Of a stretch of 64,000 nt of DNA, positions 17,165-27,937 are shown piece by piece (the first letter of the stretch is position 1; every line of letters starts with the position of its first letter). The stretch is from Streptomyces longhuiensis (lineage in GTDB: Bacteria > Actinomycetota > Actinomycetes > Streptomycetales > Streptomycetaceae): NCBI RefSeq assembly GCF_020616555.1, contig NZ_CP085173.1:1674001-1738000 (forward strand). The letters are read 5' to 3'. Made by a program: the position numbers and the translations under genes. The notes beneath the pieces are model-generated. The model was not told where the DNA came from and searched no databases. It was given only the letters and a program-made list of their open reading frames with translations.

Positions 17165-18323
17165 AGGCAGCATTCTCTTCCGCAAGACACTCGATGAGCG
17201 GACCATTTCGCGAGGGTCGGCGGATCCAGCCGCCGCCGTCGTTCGGATGCGTATGGGATCGGCAGGAGTGGGACTGCTCGTCAACGATCACCGCGAAGCC
17301 GCTCGCATCTTGTCCGACGTCGAAACCTACGGCAGTGCGGGCGAACTCATGGCGAGCGTGTTCGACGAGCCGGCCGAGTCGCATCCGGATTCGATGTCCG
17401 AGATGGTCTTCGCGGTCAACCAAACCGATGGAGAAGAGCATCGTCGCGTACGGCGCGCACTTCGGAAGGTCATCGATACTCGCGTGCGCGATGTCTCGGA
17501 CGAGCTGATTCAGGATGTCCAACACTCGATCGAGAGCGCACTCACCCTGGGGAGGCTCGACGCGGTCGCGGCGATCGGCGTGCCCATCGCCGACAGTGTC
17601 ATGTCGCGATTGCTTGGACTTGACGCAAACCTCGTCTCGGCCCTGAGGACCGCGGTCTACCAGGGATACCCGGTACGCGAACTTGACGCCACGCTCGTCG
17701 ACTGGGTGCGCGACAGGCGTGCTCACCCCGCCGATGACCTCGTGTCGGACCTGATGGCGGAACTACCTTCTCTCGAGGATCGACAGGTCGCGGCGAACAC
17801 CCGACTGCTCGCACTGTCGGGTGTCGAGGTGTTGGCGGCACTGATTACGAACGGAATCCTCTGCCTGGCGCAAGATCCGAGGACTCAGCGTCTCGTACGC
17901 GATGACGAGACGCTGCTGCCTGGCCTCATCCACGAGGTGCAGCGGTACGCGAGCCCGATTGCGCGGGGGATCTACCGGATGACGAAGGCGCCATCCGTGA
18001 TAGGCGGGTACGCGGTTCCCGCAGGCACTTTGCTCGTCATCGGCGTGGACGTTTGCAACAGGGACACGTCAGCATTTCCCGATGCTCACAGGTTCGACCC
18101 CACTCGCGGTCGGGATTTCGAACATCTGACGTTTGGTCGCGGGCGGCATTCATGCCTGGGTATTCCAGTCACACGTCTGATTGCGGCGCAGGCCCTGCGC
18201 GCGTTTCTCTCGGGAACAACGAGTTTCGGCCTGACCGTGGAGCCGTCAGAGCTGCGTTTCCACGATACTGGAGTCATGAACGGGCTCGTCGAACTCCCGA
18301 TTTGGGTTGAGTGCGCGAACTAG
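17157..18323 (+). CDS. Cytochrome P450 of the RiPP cluster (second), atypical I-helix
   Basis: A 388-residue P450. The heme loop FGRGRHSCLG is complete with Cys333, and the K-helix HEVQR supplies E260 and R263. In the oxygen-activation helix the usual (A/G)Gx(D/E)T(T/S) reads SGVEVLA: the acid E224 is kept but the conserved Thr is Val225. Such changes occur in P450s that use substrate-assisted proton delivery or do unusual chemistry. The N-terminal region before the B helix is short (total is 20-30 residues below the family's usual 400-420). GTG start inside the end of the DUF5825-like gene; last gene of the rightward operon. Confidence 0.85.
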   Translation: MSEGSILFRKTLDERTISRGSADPAAAVVRMRMGSAGVGLLVNDHREAARILSDVETYGSAGELMASVFDEPAESHPDSMSEMVFAVNQTDGEEHRRVRRALRKVIDTRVRDVSDELIQDVQHSIESALTLGRLDAVAAIGVPIADSVMSRLLGLDANLVSALRTAVYQGYPVRELDATLVDWVRDRRAHPADDLVSDLMAELPSLEDRQVAANTRLLALSGVEVLAALITNGILCLAQDPRTQRLVRDDETLLPGLIHEVQRYASPIARGIYRMTKAPSVIGGYAVPAGTLLVIGVDVCNRDTSAFPDAHRFDPTRGRDFEHLTFGRGRHSCLGIPVTRLIAAQALRAFLSGTTSFGLTVEPSELRFHDTGVMNGLVELPIWVECAN

Positions 18324-18688
18324 AGATCTTCAACGGCTGAGGTTACGGCGGTTGGAAGTCGAGACCGGTCTTGGCGATGAGGCAGTCGATGAGGCCAGGA
18401 CGGTACTGCATCCGTTTGAGCCGGGTCCTCACCAGCACAGTGAGCGTCTTCCAACCCCGCGGTGAGGTGCGTCAGTTGGTCCGCCCTGCAGCGTGAAGAA
18501 GCTCCTGGTAGACGGTGTCACAACCAAGATCCACCGTGCCCCACCAGGAGCTTGCCACAGCCCAGGGCACACGCCGGCCCCACCTGACTGGGGTGAGAGC
18601 CAACACGACTTCCGTGAAAATACTTGCGCGGAACGTGCTCCCTTCTCTCCCCCAGCTCGTCCTCGCGCCAAAGCGCGCCTGCCCTAGC
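18324..18688. other. Intergenic stretch, possible gene debris
   Basis: Downstream of the RiPP operon. On the minus strand near 18347-18425, LKRMQYRPGLIDCLIAKTGL followed by a stop looks like the tail of a protein, perhaps a transposase, but I cannot assign it firmly. No complete gene or terminator hairpin was found. Confidence 0.35.
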
Positions 18689-18978
18689 ATGCGCACCAGT
18701 GCTGCGGGCGCCCCCGATCCACGACGGGCGAACTGTCCCCTCCCCAGATCCAGACGGCCCGGCGCAACACGCTCCTCGTCGACTCGCTCGCGCCAACCGT
18801 CGCAGCGGTGCTCGCCTTCGCACTCGCCTGCATCGAGAACACCCTGCGGCCGGACATGGCGGCATCCAAGAACATCGCGTGCGGCCTCAGGACGAAGAGG
18901 TGGGACGGGAAGAGGATTGCGCGGCGCGTCCCACAGATGCTGGAGATCGTCGAGCTCGAGTCCGACTGCTGCGATTGA
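18689..18978 (+). pseudogene. Unidentified ORF remnant with strong coding bias and no start
   Basis: From a TAG at 18686 the frame stays open to TGA 18976-18978. From about 18727 on it has more than 90% GC at third positions, as in real genes here. The product includes TVAAVLAFALACIENTLRPD and RWDGKRIARRVPQMLEIVEL. There is no ATG, GTG or TTG with a ribosome binding site near the beginning, only an internal ATG that would leave 40 residues. I do not recognise the family. It reads as the 3' part of a lost gene. Confidence 0.45.
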
Positions 18979-19284
18979 ACCGATTCCACGGCGAATGCCG
19001 GCGGAGCGGCCAGTCCCTGCCGCCCGCACGACGCTCCATCGACTCCTACCGGCACGTCCGGTGTTGGACGAGGGCCGTCCGCCCATACTGGATGTTGCGC
19101 ACCGTCCTACTACACGCCGACAACTTGACGCCCCGTCACCAAAGCCAGCACCGTCTCGGCGTCCGCCCCGCCCAACCCCGCCGTCAGCCGCCAGGAAACA
19201 TCAAGATCGAAAAGGGTCTACACCCACCCTGACCAGGTAGTACACAGGTCAGGCATCGCCTGCTAACGTCATCCGGAGGTATCC
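18979..19284. other. Intergenic region upstream of dhaK
   Basis: About 300 bases with no supported gene. It should contain the promoter of the dha operon; only the ribosome binding site (GGAGG, 5 nt before the ATG) is clear. Confidence 0.5.
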
Positions 19285-20277
19285 ATGAAGATGCTCATCA
19301 ACGTGGCCGAGACCGTGGTCACCGACGCGTTGCGGGGAATGGCCGCGGCCCATCCGGAACTGGTCGTCGATGTCGAGAACCGGGTGATCGCGCGCCGGGA
19401 CGCCCCCGTCGAGGGGAAGGTCGCGCTCGTCTCCGGCGGCGGGTCGGGGCACGAGCCGCTGCACGGGGGCTTCGTGGGGCACGGGATGCTGTCGGCGGCC
19501 TGTCCGGGCGAGGTGTTCACCTCGCCCGTGCCCGACCAGATGGTGCGGGCCGCGGCCGCCGTGGACAGCGGCGCCGGGGTGCTCTTCGTGGTGAAGAACT
19601 ACACGGGAGACGTGCTCAACTTCGACATGGCCGCGGAACTCGCCGAGGACGAGGGGATCCAGGTCGCCAAGGTCCTCGTCAACGACGACGTGGCCGTCAC
19701 CGACAGCCTGTACACCGCGGGCCGGCGCGGCACGGGCGCGACCTTGTTCGTCGAGAAGATCGCGGGCGCGGCGGCCGAGGAGGGGCAGCCGCTGGAGCGC
19801 GTGGAGGCGATCGCCCGTCAGGTCAACGCGAACACGCGGAGCTTCGGTGTGGCCCTGAGCGCGTGCGCCACGCCCGCCAAGGGCAGCCCGACCTTCGATC
19901 TGCCGCCCGGCGAACTGGAGTTGGGCGTCGGTATCCACGGTGAGCCGGGGCGCGAGCGGCGCGCCATGATGACCTCCGGCGAGATCGCCGACTTCTCCGT
20001 GGACGCCGTCCTCGAAGACCTTCAGCCGACCGGCCCGGTACTCGTCCTCGTCAACGGCATGGGCGCGACCCCGCTGCTGGAGCTCTACGGGTTCAACGCC
20101 GAGGTCCAGCGCGTGCTCACCGAGCGCGGCGTGGCGGCGGCACGCACCCTCGTCGGGAACTACGTCACCTCGCTCGACATGGCCGGCGCCTCCGTCACCC
20201 TGTGCCAGGTCGACGAGGAGCTACTGCGCCTGTGGGACGCGCCCGTCAGCACGGCGGGCCTGCGCTGGGGCATGTGA
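19285..20277 (+). CDS. dhaK: Dihydroxyacetone kinase subunit DhaK (PTS-type)
   Basis: Binds dihydroxyacetone as a hemiaminal for phosphorylation by DhaL-ADP/ATP. The 330-residue product starts MKMLINVAETVVTDALRG and contains the DhaK signature SGGGSGHEPLHGGFVG near residues 50-65 and the covalent substrate His in GIHGEPG near 219. Length is standard. GGAGG sits 5 nt before the ATG. It is the first gene of a three-gene dhaK-dhaL-dhaM operon; the small separate DhaL and a DhaM indicate the PEP-dependent system rather than an ATP-dependent fusion kinase. Confidence 0.96.
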   Translation: MKMLINVAETVVTDALRGMAAAHPELVVDVENRVIARRDAPVEGKVALVSGGGSGHEPLHGGFVGHGMLSAACPGEVFTSPVPDQMVRAAAAVDSGAGVLFVVKNYTGDVLNFDMAAELAEDEGIQVAKVLVNDDVAVTDSLYTAGRRGTGATLFVEKIAGAAAEEGQPLERVEAIARQVNANTRSFGVALSACATPAKGSPTFDLPPGELELGVGIHGEPGRERRAMMTSGEIADFSVDAVLEDLQPTGPVLVLVNGMGATPLLELYGFNAEVQRVLTERGVAAARTLVGNYVTSLDMAGASVTLCQVDEELLRLWDAPVSTAGLRWGM

Positions 20278-20321
20278 GGCAGCCCGTCGCCCGAACCATC
20301 ACCACCACGCAAGGAGATGAC

Positions 20322-20924
20322 GTGCTCGACGCCGATTTCTTCCGACGCTGGCTGACCGCCGCCACCGCGGCCGTCGACCGGGAGGCGGCCCGGCTCACCG
20401 AACTCGACTCGCCGATCGGTGACGCCGACCACGGCAGCAATCTGCAGCGCGGCTTCGTCGCCGTGAGCGCTGTCCTGGAGAAGGAGGCACCGGCCACCCC
20501 CGGCGGTGTCCTCACCCTCGCCGGGCGCCAGCTGATCTCGACCGTGGGCGGCGCGTCGGGCCCGCTGTACGGGACGCTCCTGCGCCGTACGGGCAAGGCG
20601 CTCGGGGACGCCCCCGAGGTCAGCGAGGCGGAACTCGCCGCGGCGCTGCGGACCGGGGTGGACGCGGTCATGACGCTGGGCGGTGCCGCGCCGGGCGACA
20701 AGACCATGATCGACGCGCTGGTGCCCGCGGTCGACGCGCTCGGCACCTCGTTCGACGCGGCCGCCACCGCCGCCGAGCAGGGCGCGCTCGCCACGACGCC
20801 GATGCAGGCGCGCAAGGGGCGGGCGAGCTATCTGGGCGAGCGCAGCATCGGGCATCAGGACCCGGGCGCCACGTCGTCGGCGCTGCTGATCGGGGCGCTG
20901 GCCGAGGCGGCCCGCGATGAGTGA
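20322..20924 (+). CDS. dhaL: Dihydroxyacetone kinase subunit DhaL (nucleotide-binding)
   Basis: ADP-binding helical-barrel subunit that transfers phosphate from DhaM to dihydroxyacetone on DhaK. The 200 residues include the Mg-ADP binding Asp cluster DSPIGDADHGSNLQRG near 28-43, and later GGASGPLYGTLL, GDKTMIDAL and SIGHQDPGATSSALL, all DhaL signatures. I chose the GTG at 20322 because AAGGAG lies before it; a longer frame inside dhaK has no support. Its stop overlaps the dhaM start by 8 bases. Confidence 0.96.
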   Translation: MLDADFFRRWLTAATAAVDREAARLTELDSPIGDADHGSNLQRGFVAVSAVLEKEAPATPGGVLTLAGRQLISTVGGASGPLYGTLLRRTGKALGDAPEVSEAELAAALRTGVDAVMTLGGAAPGDKTMIDALVPAVDALGTSFDAAATAAEQGALATTPMQARKGRASYLGERSIGHQDPGATSSALLIGALAEAARDE

Positions 20925-21351
20925 TCCCGACAGCGTGGGCAGGGGGCAGGAGAAGGTCGTCGGGATCGTCCTCGTTTCGCACAGCCGCGCCGTCGCCGAG
21001 TCGGTGGCGGAGCTGGCGACGGGGCTCGCGGGCGGCGGCGCGGTCGTCCCCCTGGCACCGGCGGGCGGCACCGAGGACGGCGGGCTCGGCACCAGCGCCG
21101 AGTTGATCTGCGGTGCCGCGCGGTCGGTGGACCGGGGTGCGGGCGTCGCCGTACTCGCCGATCTGGGCAGCGCCGTGCTCACGGTGAAGGCGCTGCTCGC
21201 GGAGGGCGACGAGCTCCCGGACGGGGCGCGCCTGGTGGACGCCCCCTTCGTCGAGGGGGCCGTGGCCGCCGTCGTCACGGCATCGGCGGGGGCGGATCTT
21301 GACGCGGTCGAGGCGGCTGCCGTCGAGGCGTACACGTACCGGAAGGTGTGA
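20917..21351 (+). CDS. dhaM: PTS-dependent dihydroxyacetone kinase phosphotransferase DhaM (EIIA-like)
   Basis: Receives phosphate from HPr and passes it to the nucleotide on DhaL. The 144-residue product is a single EIIA-mannose-like domain with the active His in VLVSHSRAVAES near residue 27 and the LADLGSA motif near 85. It lacks the HPr and EI-like domains of the E. coli DhaM. Overlaps dhaL by 8 bases, so the subunits are translationally coupled. Confidence 0.93.
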   Translation: MSDPDSVGRGQEKVVGIVLVSHSRAVAESVAELATGLAGGGAVVPLAPAGGTEDGGLGTSAELICGAARSVDRGAGVAVLADLGSAVLTVKALLAEGDELPDGARLVDAPFVEGAVAAVVTASAGADLDAVEAAAVEAYTYRKV

Positions 21352-21643
21352 GCGATCCGGGGCGGCGGCTCATTCGTCGCCCCGCATCGCGTGTGCGTTC
21401 CTGCTCCGACCCGGCGCATTCCGGGCCAAGTTGACGGTCAGGAACTTCTTCGCCTGCGCCTCGCCCAGCGCCACCGCGGCCCGGTGGCTCTCGGTCGCAC
21501 AACCCAGATCCGGGCTCGCCTGAGTGTGCAGTCGACCGCTCGCGGTCCGGACGGGAACGCCGGGCGTGACACTGCCTCTTGATGTGACCCCGTCACTCAT
21601 GACATACAGGTCTGTACCAATGCTTCCGAGCGGAAGGCCTGCC

Positions 21644-22630
21644 GTGCGACGCATCCCCGGACGCACCCCGCTGGCGTACACGACCTGCGCCGCCGCGCTC
21701 CTGTTCGCCACCTCGTGCGGCCTGCTCGACGACGACACCCGGCAGGGCCCCGCCCTCACGGCCCCCGCCGGAGTCACGGCGCAGGCGGGCAGCGCCACCT
21801 CCGTCCACGTCATGTGGAGCCGCCCCGAGGGAGCAGCCGAGGTCAAGGGCTACACGGTGTACCGGGGCGCCACCAAGGTGAAGGAGGTGCCGGGCGAACA
21901 GCACATGGTCGACGTCGTCGGGCTGCACCCGCGCTCCGCGTACACCTTCTCCGTCCGGGCCGAGGACACCGACGGCACACTCGGACCGCTCAGTGCGAAG
22001 GTGGCCGTCACCACCCCGGCCGCCGTGGCCGAGGACCGGTCCGCCCCGACCCGACCGGGAGCGCTGCGCGGCCGGGCGGACGGCGGCCGGGCGGCTTCGC
22101 TGACGTGGGGCGCGTCGAAGGACGACAAGGGCGTCGCCTCCTACGACATCTACCAGGGCGCGTCCAAGATTCACAGCGTCGGCGGGGGCGAGACCCATGC
22201 GCTGATCACCGGGCTGCGGCCGAGCACCGCCTATTCGTTCACCGTGAAGGCGCGCGACGCCGCCGACAACACCTCCCCTGCGGGCCCGGCCCTCAGGCTC
22301 ACCACCGCGAAGGGCTCCGCCGAGGGCCCCGGCACCGCCCCCACCGACTTCCGCGCCACGTCCCGCCAGGCAGGCGGCGCGTACTACATCGACCTGTCGT
22401 GGACACCGCCGCGCACGGGCGGCACCGTGCCCGCGTACCGCATCTACCTCGACGGCCGTCAGGCCACCACGCTCGTCTGGGGCGACGCCCCGCCCAAGGG
22501 CACGGCGCGGAACAGTTTCTACGTGGGCAAGGAGGCCGGAGTCCGGCACCGGGTGCGGATCCGGGCCCAGCTGCCCGACGGGACGTGGGGCGCCTACTCC
22601 GCCGAACGGAGCGTCACCACCGGGTCCTGA
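21644..22630 (+). CDS. Secreted lipoprotein with three fibronectin type III domains
   Basis: A 328-residue extracellular protein. The GTG at 21644 (GGAAGG, 6-7 nt upstream) gives a basic N-terminus, a hydrophobic segment and a lipobox-like LLFATSC, so the mature protein is probably lipid-anchored at the Cys near residue 25. Three FN3 domains follow (about 38-128, 138-228 and 235-326), each with the typical W and the Y-T-F-x-V-x-A pattern (SAYTFSVRAED, TAYSFTVKARD). No catalytic domain is attached. Such proteins may bind polysaccharide or act in surface adhesion; the role is unknown. Confidence 0.82.
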   Translation: MRRIPGRTPLAYTTCAAALLFATSCGLLDDDTRQGPALTAPAGVTAQAGSATSVHVMWSRPEGAAEVKGYTVYRGATKVKEVPGEQHMVDVVGLHPRSAYTFSVRAEDTDGTLGPLSAKVAVTTPAAVAEDRSAPTRPGALRGRADGGRAASLTWGASKDDKGVASYDIYQGASKIHSVGGGETHALITGLRPSTAYSFTVKARDAADNTSPAGPALRLTTAKGSAEGPGTAPTDFRATSRQAGGAYYIDLSWTPPRTGGTVPAYRIYLDGRQATTLVWGDAPPKGTARNSFYVGKEAGVRHRVRIRAQLPDGTWGAYSAERSVTTGS

Positions 22631-22660
22631 GCGGGGCCCTCCGGGCCGGACGGCCACCGG

Positions 22661-22872
22661 GGCCCGGTGGGCCGGTGGGCCGGTGGGCCGGTGGGCCGGT
22701 GACCGTCCGGCTCGGTGGGTCGGCGGGTCAGCGGGCCGGTGAGCCGGTGGACCGGTGACGATCCGGCCCGGTGGCCCGGTGGCCCGGTGGCCCGGTGGGC
22801 CGGTGGGCCGGTGGACCGGTGGACCGGTGGCCCTGGGCCGGTGGACCGGTGGACCGGTGAGCCGGTGAGCCG
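22661..22872. repeat. Degenerate 8-bp tandem repeat array (GGGCCGGT-like)
   Basis: About 210 bases built from runs of GGGCCGGT, GGCCCGGT and GGACCGGT, broken by short unique pieces. It lies in the 380-base gap between the FN3 lipoprotein gene and the Gfo/Idh-type gene. It contains no convincing coding frame. Its palindromic units could fold extensively and may act as a transcription terminator or simply be slippage-prone sequence. Confidence 0.85.
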
Positions 22873-23010
22873 GACGTTGGAGCCTGCCGGCTCGCTTCGG
22901 CATGTGCCGGCCCGGGACGCGCCCTTGTCCGCTCCCCTCCGGGCGTCCTACCGTCTCCGGAGCCGCGCGGGAGCGGCCGCAACACCCTACGCATCCGCCT
23001 TGGGGGCAGC

Positions 23011-24114
23011 GTGAGTTCGGGGCCGGTCGGTGTCGCCGTCGTCGGAGCGGGCGTCATCAGCAAGGAGTATCTGCGGACGCTGTCCGCCTTTCCCGATCTG
23101 CGGGTGGTGGGTGTCGCCGACCTCGACGCGGACCGCGCCACGGCCGTCGCGCGCGAACACGGCGTGCCGGTCGCCGGCGACGTGGCGACGGTGCTCGCCG
23201 TTCCCGAGGTCGAGCTCGTCGTGAACCTCACGGTGCCGGCCGCCCACGCGCAGGTCGCGACGCAGGCGCTGCTGGCCGGGAAGCACGTGTACGGCGAGAA
23301 GCCGATCGCCCTGGCCCCCGGCGAGGCCGAGAAGGTGCTCGCCCAGGCGGCGGAACAGGGCCTCCTTGTGGGAAACGCGCCGGACACGTTCCTCGGCGCG
23401 GGGCTCCAGTCGGCGCTGCGGGCCGTCGGGGCGGGGCACATCGGCGAGCCGGTGGCGGCGACGACGACGGTGCAGGGCCTCGGGCCGGAGCGCTGGCACC
23501 CCGATCCGGCGTTCTTCTACCAGCCCGGCGCGGGACCGCTGTTCGACCTCGGGCCGTACTACCTGACGGCGCTGGTGGCGCTGTTCGGCGGGGTGTCGCG
23601 CGTGGCCGCCTCTGCGACACGCGCGCGCGAGGAGCGGGTCGTCGGGTCGGGTCCCAAAGCGGGGCAGGTGATCCCGGTGGCGGTGCCGACGCATGTGTCG
23701 GCGCTCGTCGAGCTCGCGTCGGGGGTGCGGGCGACGTCGGTGTTCAGCTTCGACTCGGCGCTGCCGCGTATCCAGTTCGAGGTCACCGGCACGGAGGGCG
23801 TCCTCGCGGTGCCGGACCCCAACACCTTCCGCGGGCCGCTGAAGGTGCGGGCCAACGAGGCGGACGACTGGCGCGACCTGCCGGTCTCGGGGCGCACCGA
23901 CGGGCGCGGGCTCGGCGTACTCGACCTGGCGCGGGCGATCCGCCGGGGCGGTGCGCCACGTGCGTCGGGAGCACTGGCCCTGCACGTCCTGCAGACGATG
24001 ACGGCGATCACGCACTCGGCCGAGCACGCCGAGTTCACCCGGATCGCCACCTGCCCGACGCCACCACCGCCCGTGCCGGCGGACTGGGACCCGGGGGCGG
24101 CGACCCTCGGCTAG
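23011..24114 (+). CDS. Gfo/Idh/MocA-family oxidoreductase
   Basis: NAD(P)-dependent dehydrogenase of sugars, inositols or related compounds, 367 residues. The N-terminal Rossmann motif is VAVVGAGVISKEYL, followed by VVGVADLDADRA, and the family motif GEKPIAL near residue 95 carries the catalytic Lys. The C-terminal half is the alpha/beta substrate domain. GTG start with a weak ribosome binding site. It stands alone, so the substrate cannot be guessed from context. Confidence 0.9.
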   Translation: MSSGPVGVAVVGAGVISKEYLRTLSAFPDLRVVGVADLDADRATAVAREHGVPVAGDVATVLAVPEVELVVNLTVPAAHAQVATQALLAGKHVYGEKPIALAPGEAEKVLAQAAEQGLLVGNAPDTFLGAGLQSALRAVGAGHIGEPVAATTTVQGLGPERWHPDPAFFYQPGAGPLFDLGPYYLTALVALFGGVSRVAASATRAREERVVGSGPKAGQVIPVAVPTHVSALVELASGVRATSVFSFDSALPRIQFEVTGTEGVLAVPDPNTFRGPLKVRANEADDWRDLPVSGRTDGRGLGVLDLARAIRRGGAPRASGALALHVLQTMTAITHSAEHAEFTRIATCPTPPPPVPADWDPGAATLG

Positions 24115-24128
24115 GGCCTTTCCGTCCA

Positions 24129-24175
24129 GATCAGGCCGGATCAGGCCCGGTCAGGCCCGATCAGGCGGGATCAGG
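24129..24175. repeat. Short GATCAGGCC-type tandem repeats
   Basis: Five imperfect copies of GATCAGGCCC/G downstream of the Gfo/Idh-type gene. Likely slippage sequence; no gene function is seen. Confidence 0.7.
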
Positions 24176-24225
24176 GAGCGGGGCCCGGTGCCGTGCATCG
24201 CAAGGCGGAGGAAGGGGCCCACGCG

Positions 24226-24274
24226 ATGGGGGTCCCCCTGCTCGAACGCAGCCGAGAGCTCGAGGGGGAGGCGG
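24226..24274. repeat. Streptomyces-type intergenic hairpin repeat
   Basis: GGGGGTCCCCCTGCTCGAAC followed by GCAGCCGAGAGCTCGAGGGG. I recognise this as a variant of a short palindromic element scattered between genes in many Streptomyces genomes. It sits in the gap between the convergent Gfo/Idh-type and PadR genes, where it could terminate transcription. The dispersed-repeat statement is from memory and cannot be shown from one copy. Confidence 0.55.
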
Positions 24275-24343
24275 CGGCTGGCGACAACGCCGCGAGGTGC
24301 GGCACCAGTCCCCGCGAGCCCTGCAAGATCCGGCCGAGAGGCC

Positions 24344-24883
24344 CTAGGACGGGTCGAGGCCGAGTTCGTCCAGGGTCTGTTCGAGCCAGCGCGCCCAGAA
24401 CGTCTCCAGGTCGATGCCCGCGCGCAGCACGACATGTTGCAGGCGGGCCTCCACGGAGTCGAGGCCGGGCGGGAAGTCCCGCTTCTCGATCTCCTCGTAC
24501 TGCGCCAACTGCCGCCGGTGCAGGTCGAGATGGCGGCGCAGGTCGGCCTCGATGCCGTCGGTGCCGACGACGGCGGCGGCGCGCAGGCGCAGGAGCAGCG
24601 GGTCGCGCAGCGGCTTGGGGTCCTGGCTCGCGGCGGTCCAGCGGGCCAGTTCGGCGCGGCCCTCGGGCAGGACCTCGTACTCCTTCTTCTGGCCGCGCGC
24701 GGGTGTCGGCGCGGGCAGGGCCCTGATGTACCCCTCGCGTTCCAGGCGGCCCAGCTCGCGGTAGATCTGCTGGTGCGTGGCCGACCAGAAGTAGCCGATC
24801 GACTTGTCGAAGCGGCGCGTCAGTTCGAGGCCCGACGACGGCTTCTCCAGGAGGGCCGTGAGGATCGCGTGCGGGAGTGACAT
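24344..24883 (-). CDS. PadR-family transcriptional regulator
   Basis: DNA-binding repressor of 179 residues. The N-terminal winged helix matches PadR: SLPHAILTALLEKPSSGLEL, then THQQIYRELGRLEREGYI and the wing with QKKEYEVLPEGRAEL. The C-terminal half is the helical PadR dimerisation domain. It lies 61 bases downstream of fadH on the same strand, so the two are probably co-transcribed and it may control the pair in response to an aromatic or fatty compound (inference). Confidence 0.9.
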   Translation of the reverse strand: MSLPHAILTALLEKPSSGLELTRRFDKSIGYFWSATHQQIYRELGRLEREGYIRALPAPTPARGQKKEYEVLPEGRAELARWTAASQDPKPLRDPLLLRLRAAAVVGTDGIEADLRRHLDLHRRQLAQYEEIEKRDFPPGLDSVEARLQHVVLRAGIDLETFWARWLEQTLDELGLDPS

Positions 24884-24944
24884 GGCTGCACCTTATGCGG
24901 AGGCGGTCACGCGGCCGGCGGGCCCGACCACGTGACCGCCGGTC

Positions 24945-27092
<2,148 letters not shown>

Positions 27093-27115
27093 TCACGGCG
27101 CGGCCGGGCGGCCGG

Positions 27116-27382
27116 TCAGTCCGCGGCGACCTCGGCCACCCACCCGTACGGCAGCTCCTCGCCGTCGACCGTCACGGCCTCGACGGAGCGGGTGAGCGGG
27201 TCGATCTCCACCTGCACCCCCTCGCCCTCGAAGCGCGGATAGCCGGACTCCCCGGACGACCCCGTGGCCTCGACGGACACCACGCGCAGGGGGTTGCCGT
27301 GCACGGGGTGACCGTCCTTGTCGGCGAGTTGGGGCTTGACCATGACCGTGTATCGGGCGGGCACATCACTGCGGTCGCTCAT
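27116..27382 (-). CDS. Small conserved hypothetical protein
   Basis: An 88-residue acidic protein starting MSDRSDVPARYTVMVKP. It is a beta-rich single domain with no signal peptide or recognised motif. The ATG at 27382 has no clear ribosome binding site; an earlier in-frame start at 27406 is possible. It lies between the divergent fadH and MarR genes but is probably transcribed on its own. I do not know its function. Confidence 0.6.
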   Translation of the reverse strand: MSDRSDVPARYTVMVKPQLADKDGHPVHGNPLRVVSVEATGSSGESGYPRFEGEGVQVEIDPLTRSVEAVTVDGEELPYGWVAEVAAD

Positions 27383-27480
27383 GCTCAGGAGGCTAGCCCC
27401 GGGCACGGGAACGCGCCTGCCCGCGGCGCGCCACGCCCCTCGGTTGTAGAATGCAACGAGCAGCGGGGAGAGGACAGCAC

Positions 27481-27915
27481 GTGACAGACCGAGAGACGGC
27501 CGTCGAGACCATTCAGCGCGAGATGACGTCGTTCGCGCGGCGTGCCAGAGCGATGGCCGGACGGATGCACCCCGAGCTGTCGCTCGTGTCGTACACCCTG
27601 CTCAGCCACCTGGACGAGAAGGGCGGCTGCCGGGCGACGGACCTCGCCACGCACTACGCCCTCGACAAGTCGACGGTGAGCCGGCAGGTGTCCGCGCTGG
27701 AGCGGGCCGGGCTCGTGATGCGCCGGGTGGACCCGGACGACCACCGCGTCCAGGTCCTCCATCCGACCGAGGCGGGCGCCGACATCCTCGCCCAGGTCAC
27801 CGTCAGCCGCCGTCAGGCGTTCCGGGAGCGGGTGGCGGACTGGCCCGAGGAGGATCTCGTCCGCTTCGCGGACTATCTGCTGCGTTACAACGCGCAGGTC
27901 CAGGAAGACGCCTGA
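27481..27915 (+). CDS. MarR-family transcriptional regulator
   Basis: A 144-residue winged-helix regulator. The DNA-binding segment reads GGCRATDLATHYALDKSTVS, then RQVSALERAGLVMRRVDPDD and the wing DHRVQVLHPTEAG, all MarR hallmarks, flanked by dimerisation helices. GTG start at 27481 after GGGGAGAGGA. The likely target is its own promoter or a neighbour; no palindrome was identified in the short upstream region. Confidence 0.92.
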   Translation: MTDRETAVETIQREMTSFARRARAMAGRMHPELSLVSYTLLSHLDEKGGCRATDLATHYALDKSTVSRQVSALERAGLVMRRVDPDDHRVQVLHPTEAGADILAQVTVSRRQAFRERVADWPEEDLVRFADYLLRYNAQVQEDA

Positions 27916-27937
27916 GCCGCCCAGGACATCCGGCGCG

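Noticed and set aside
18347..18425. Transposase fragment
   Set aside because: The 25-residue tail is suggestive but too short, and no terminal inverted repeats or target duplications were found.
22661..22872. CRISPR array
   Set aside because: Units of 8 bases without unique spacers and no cas genes; it is simple tandem repetition.
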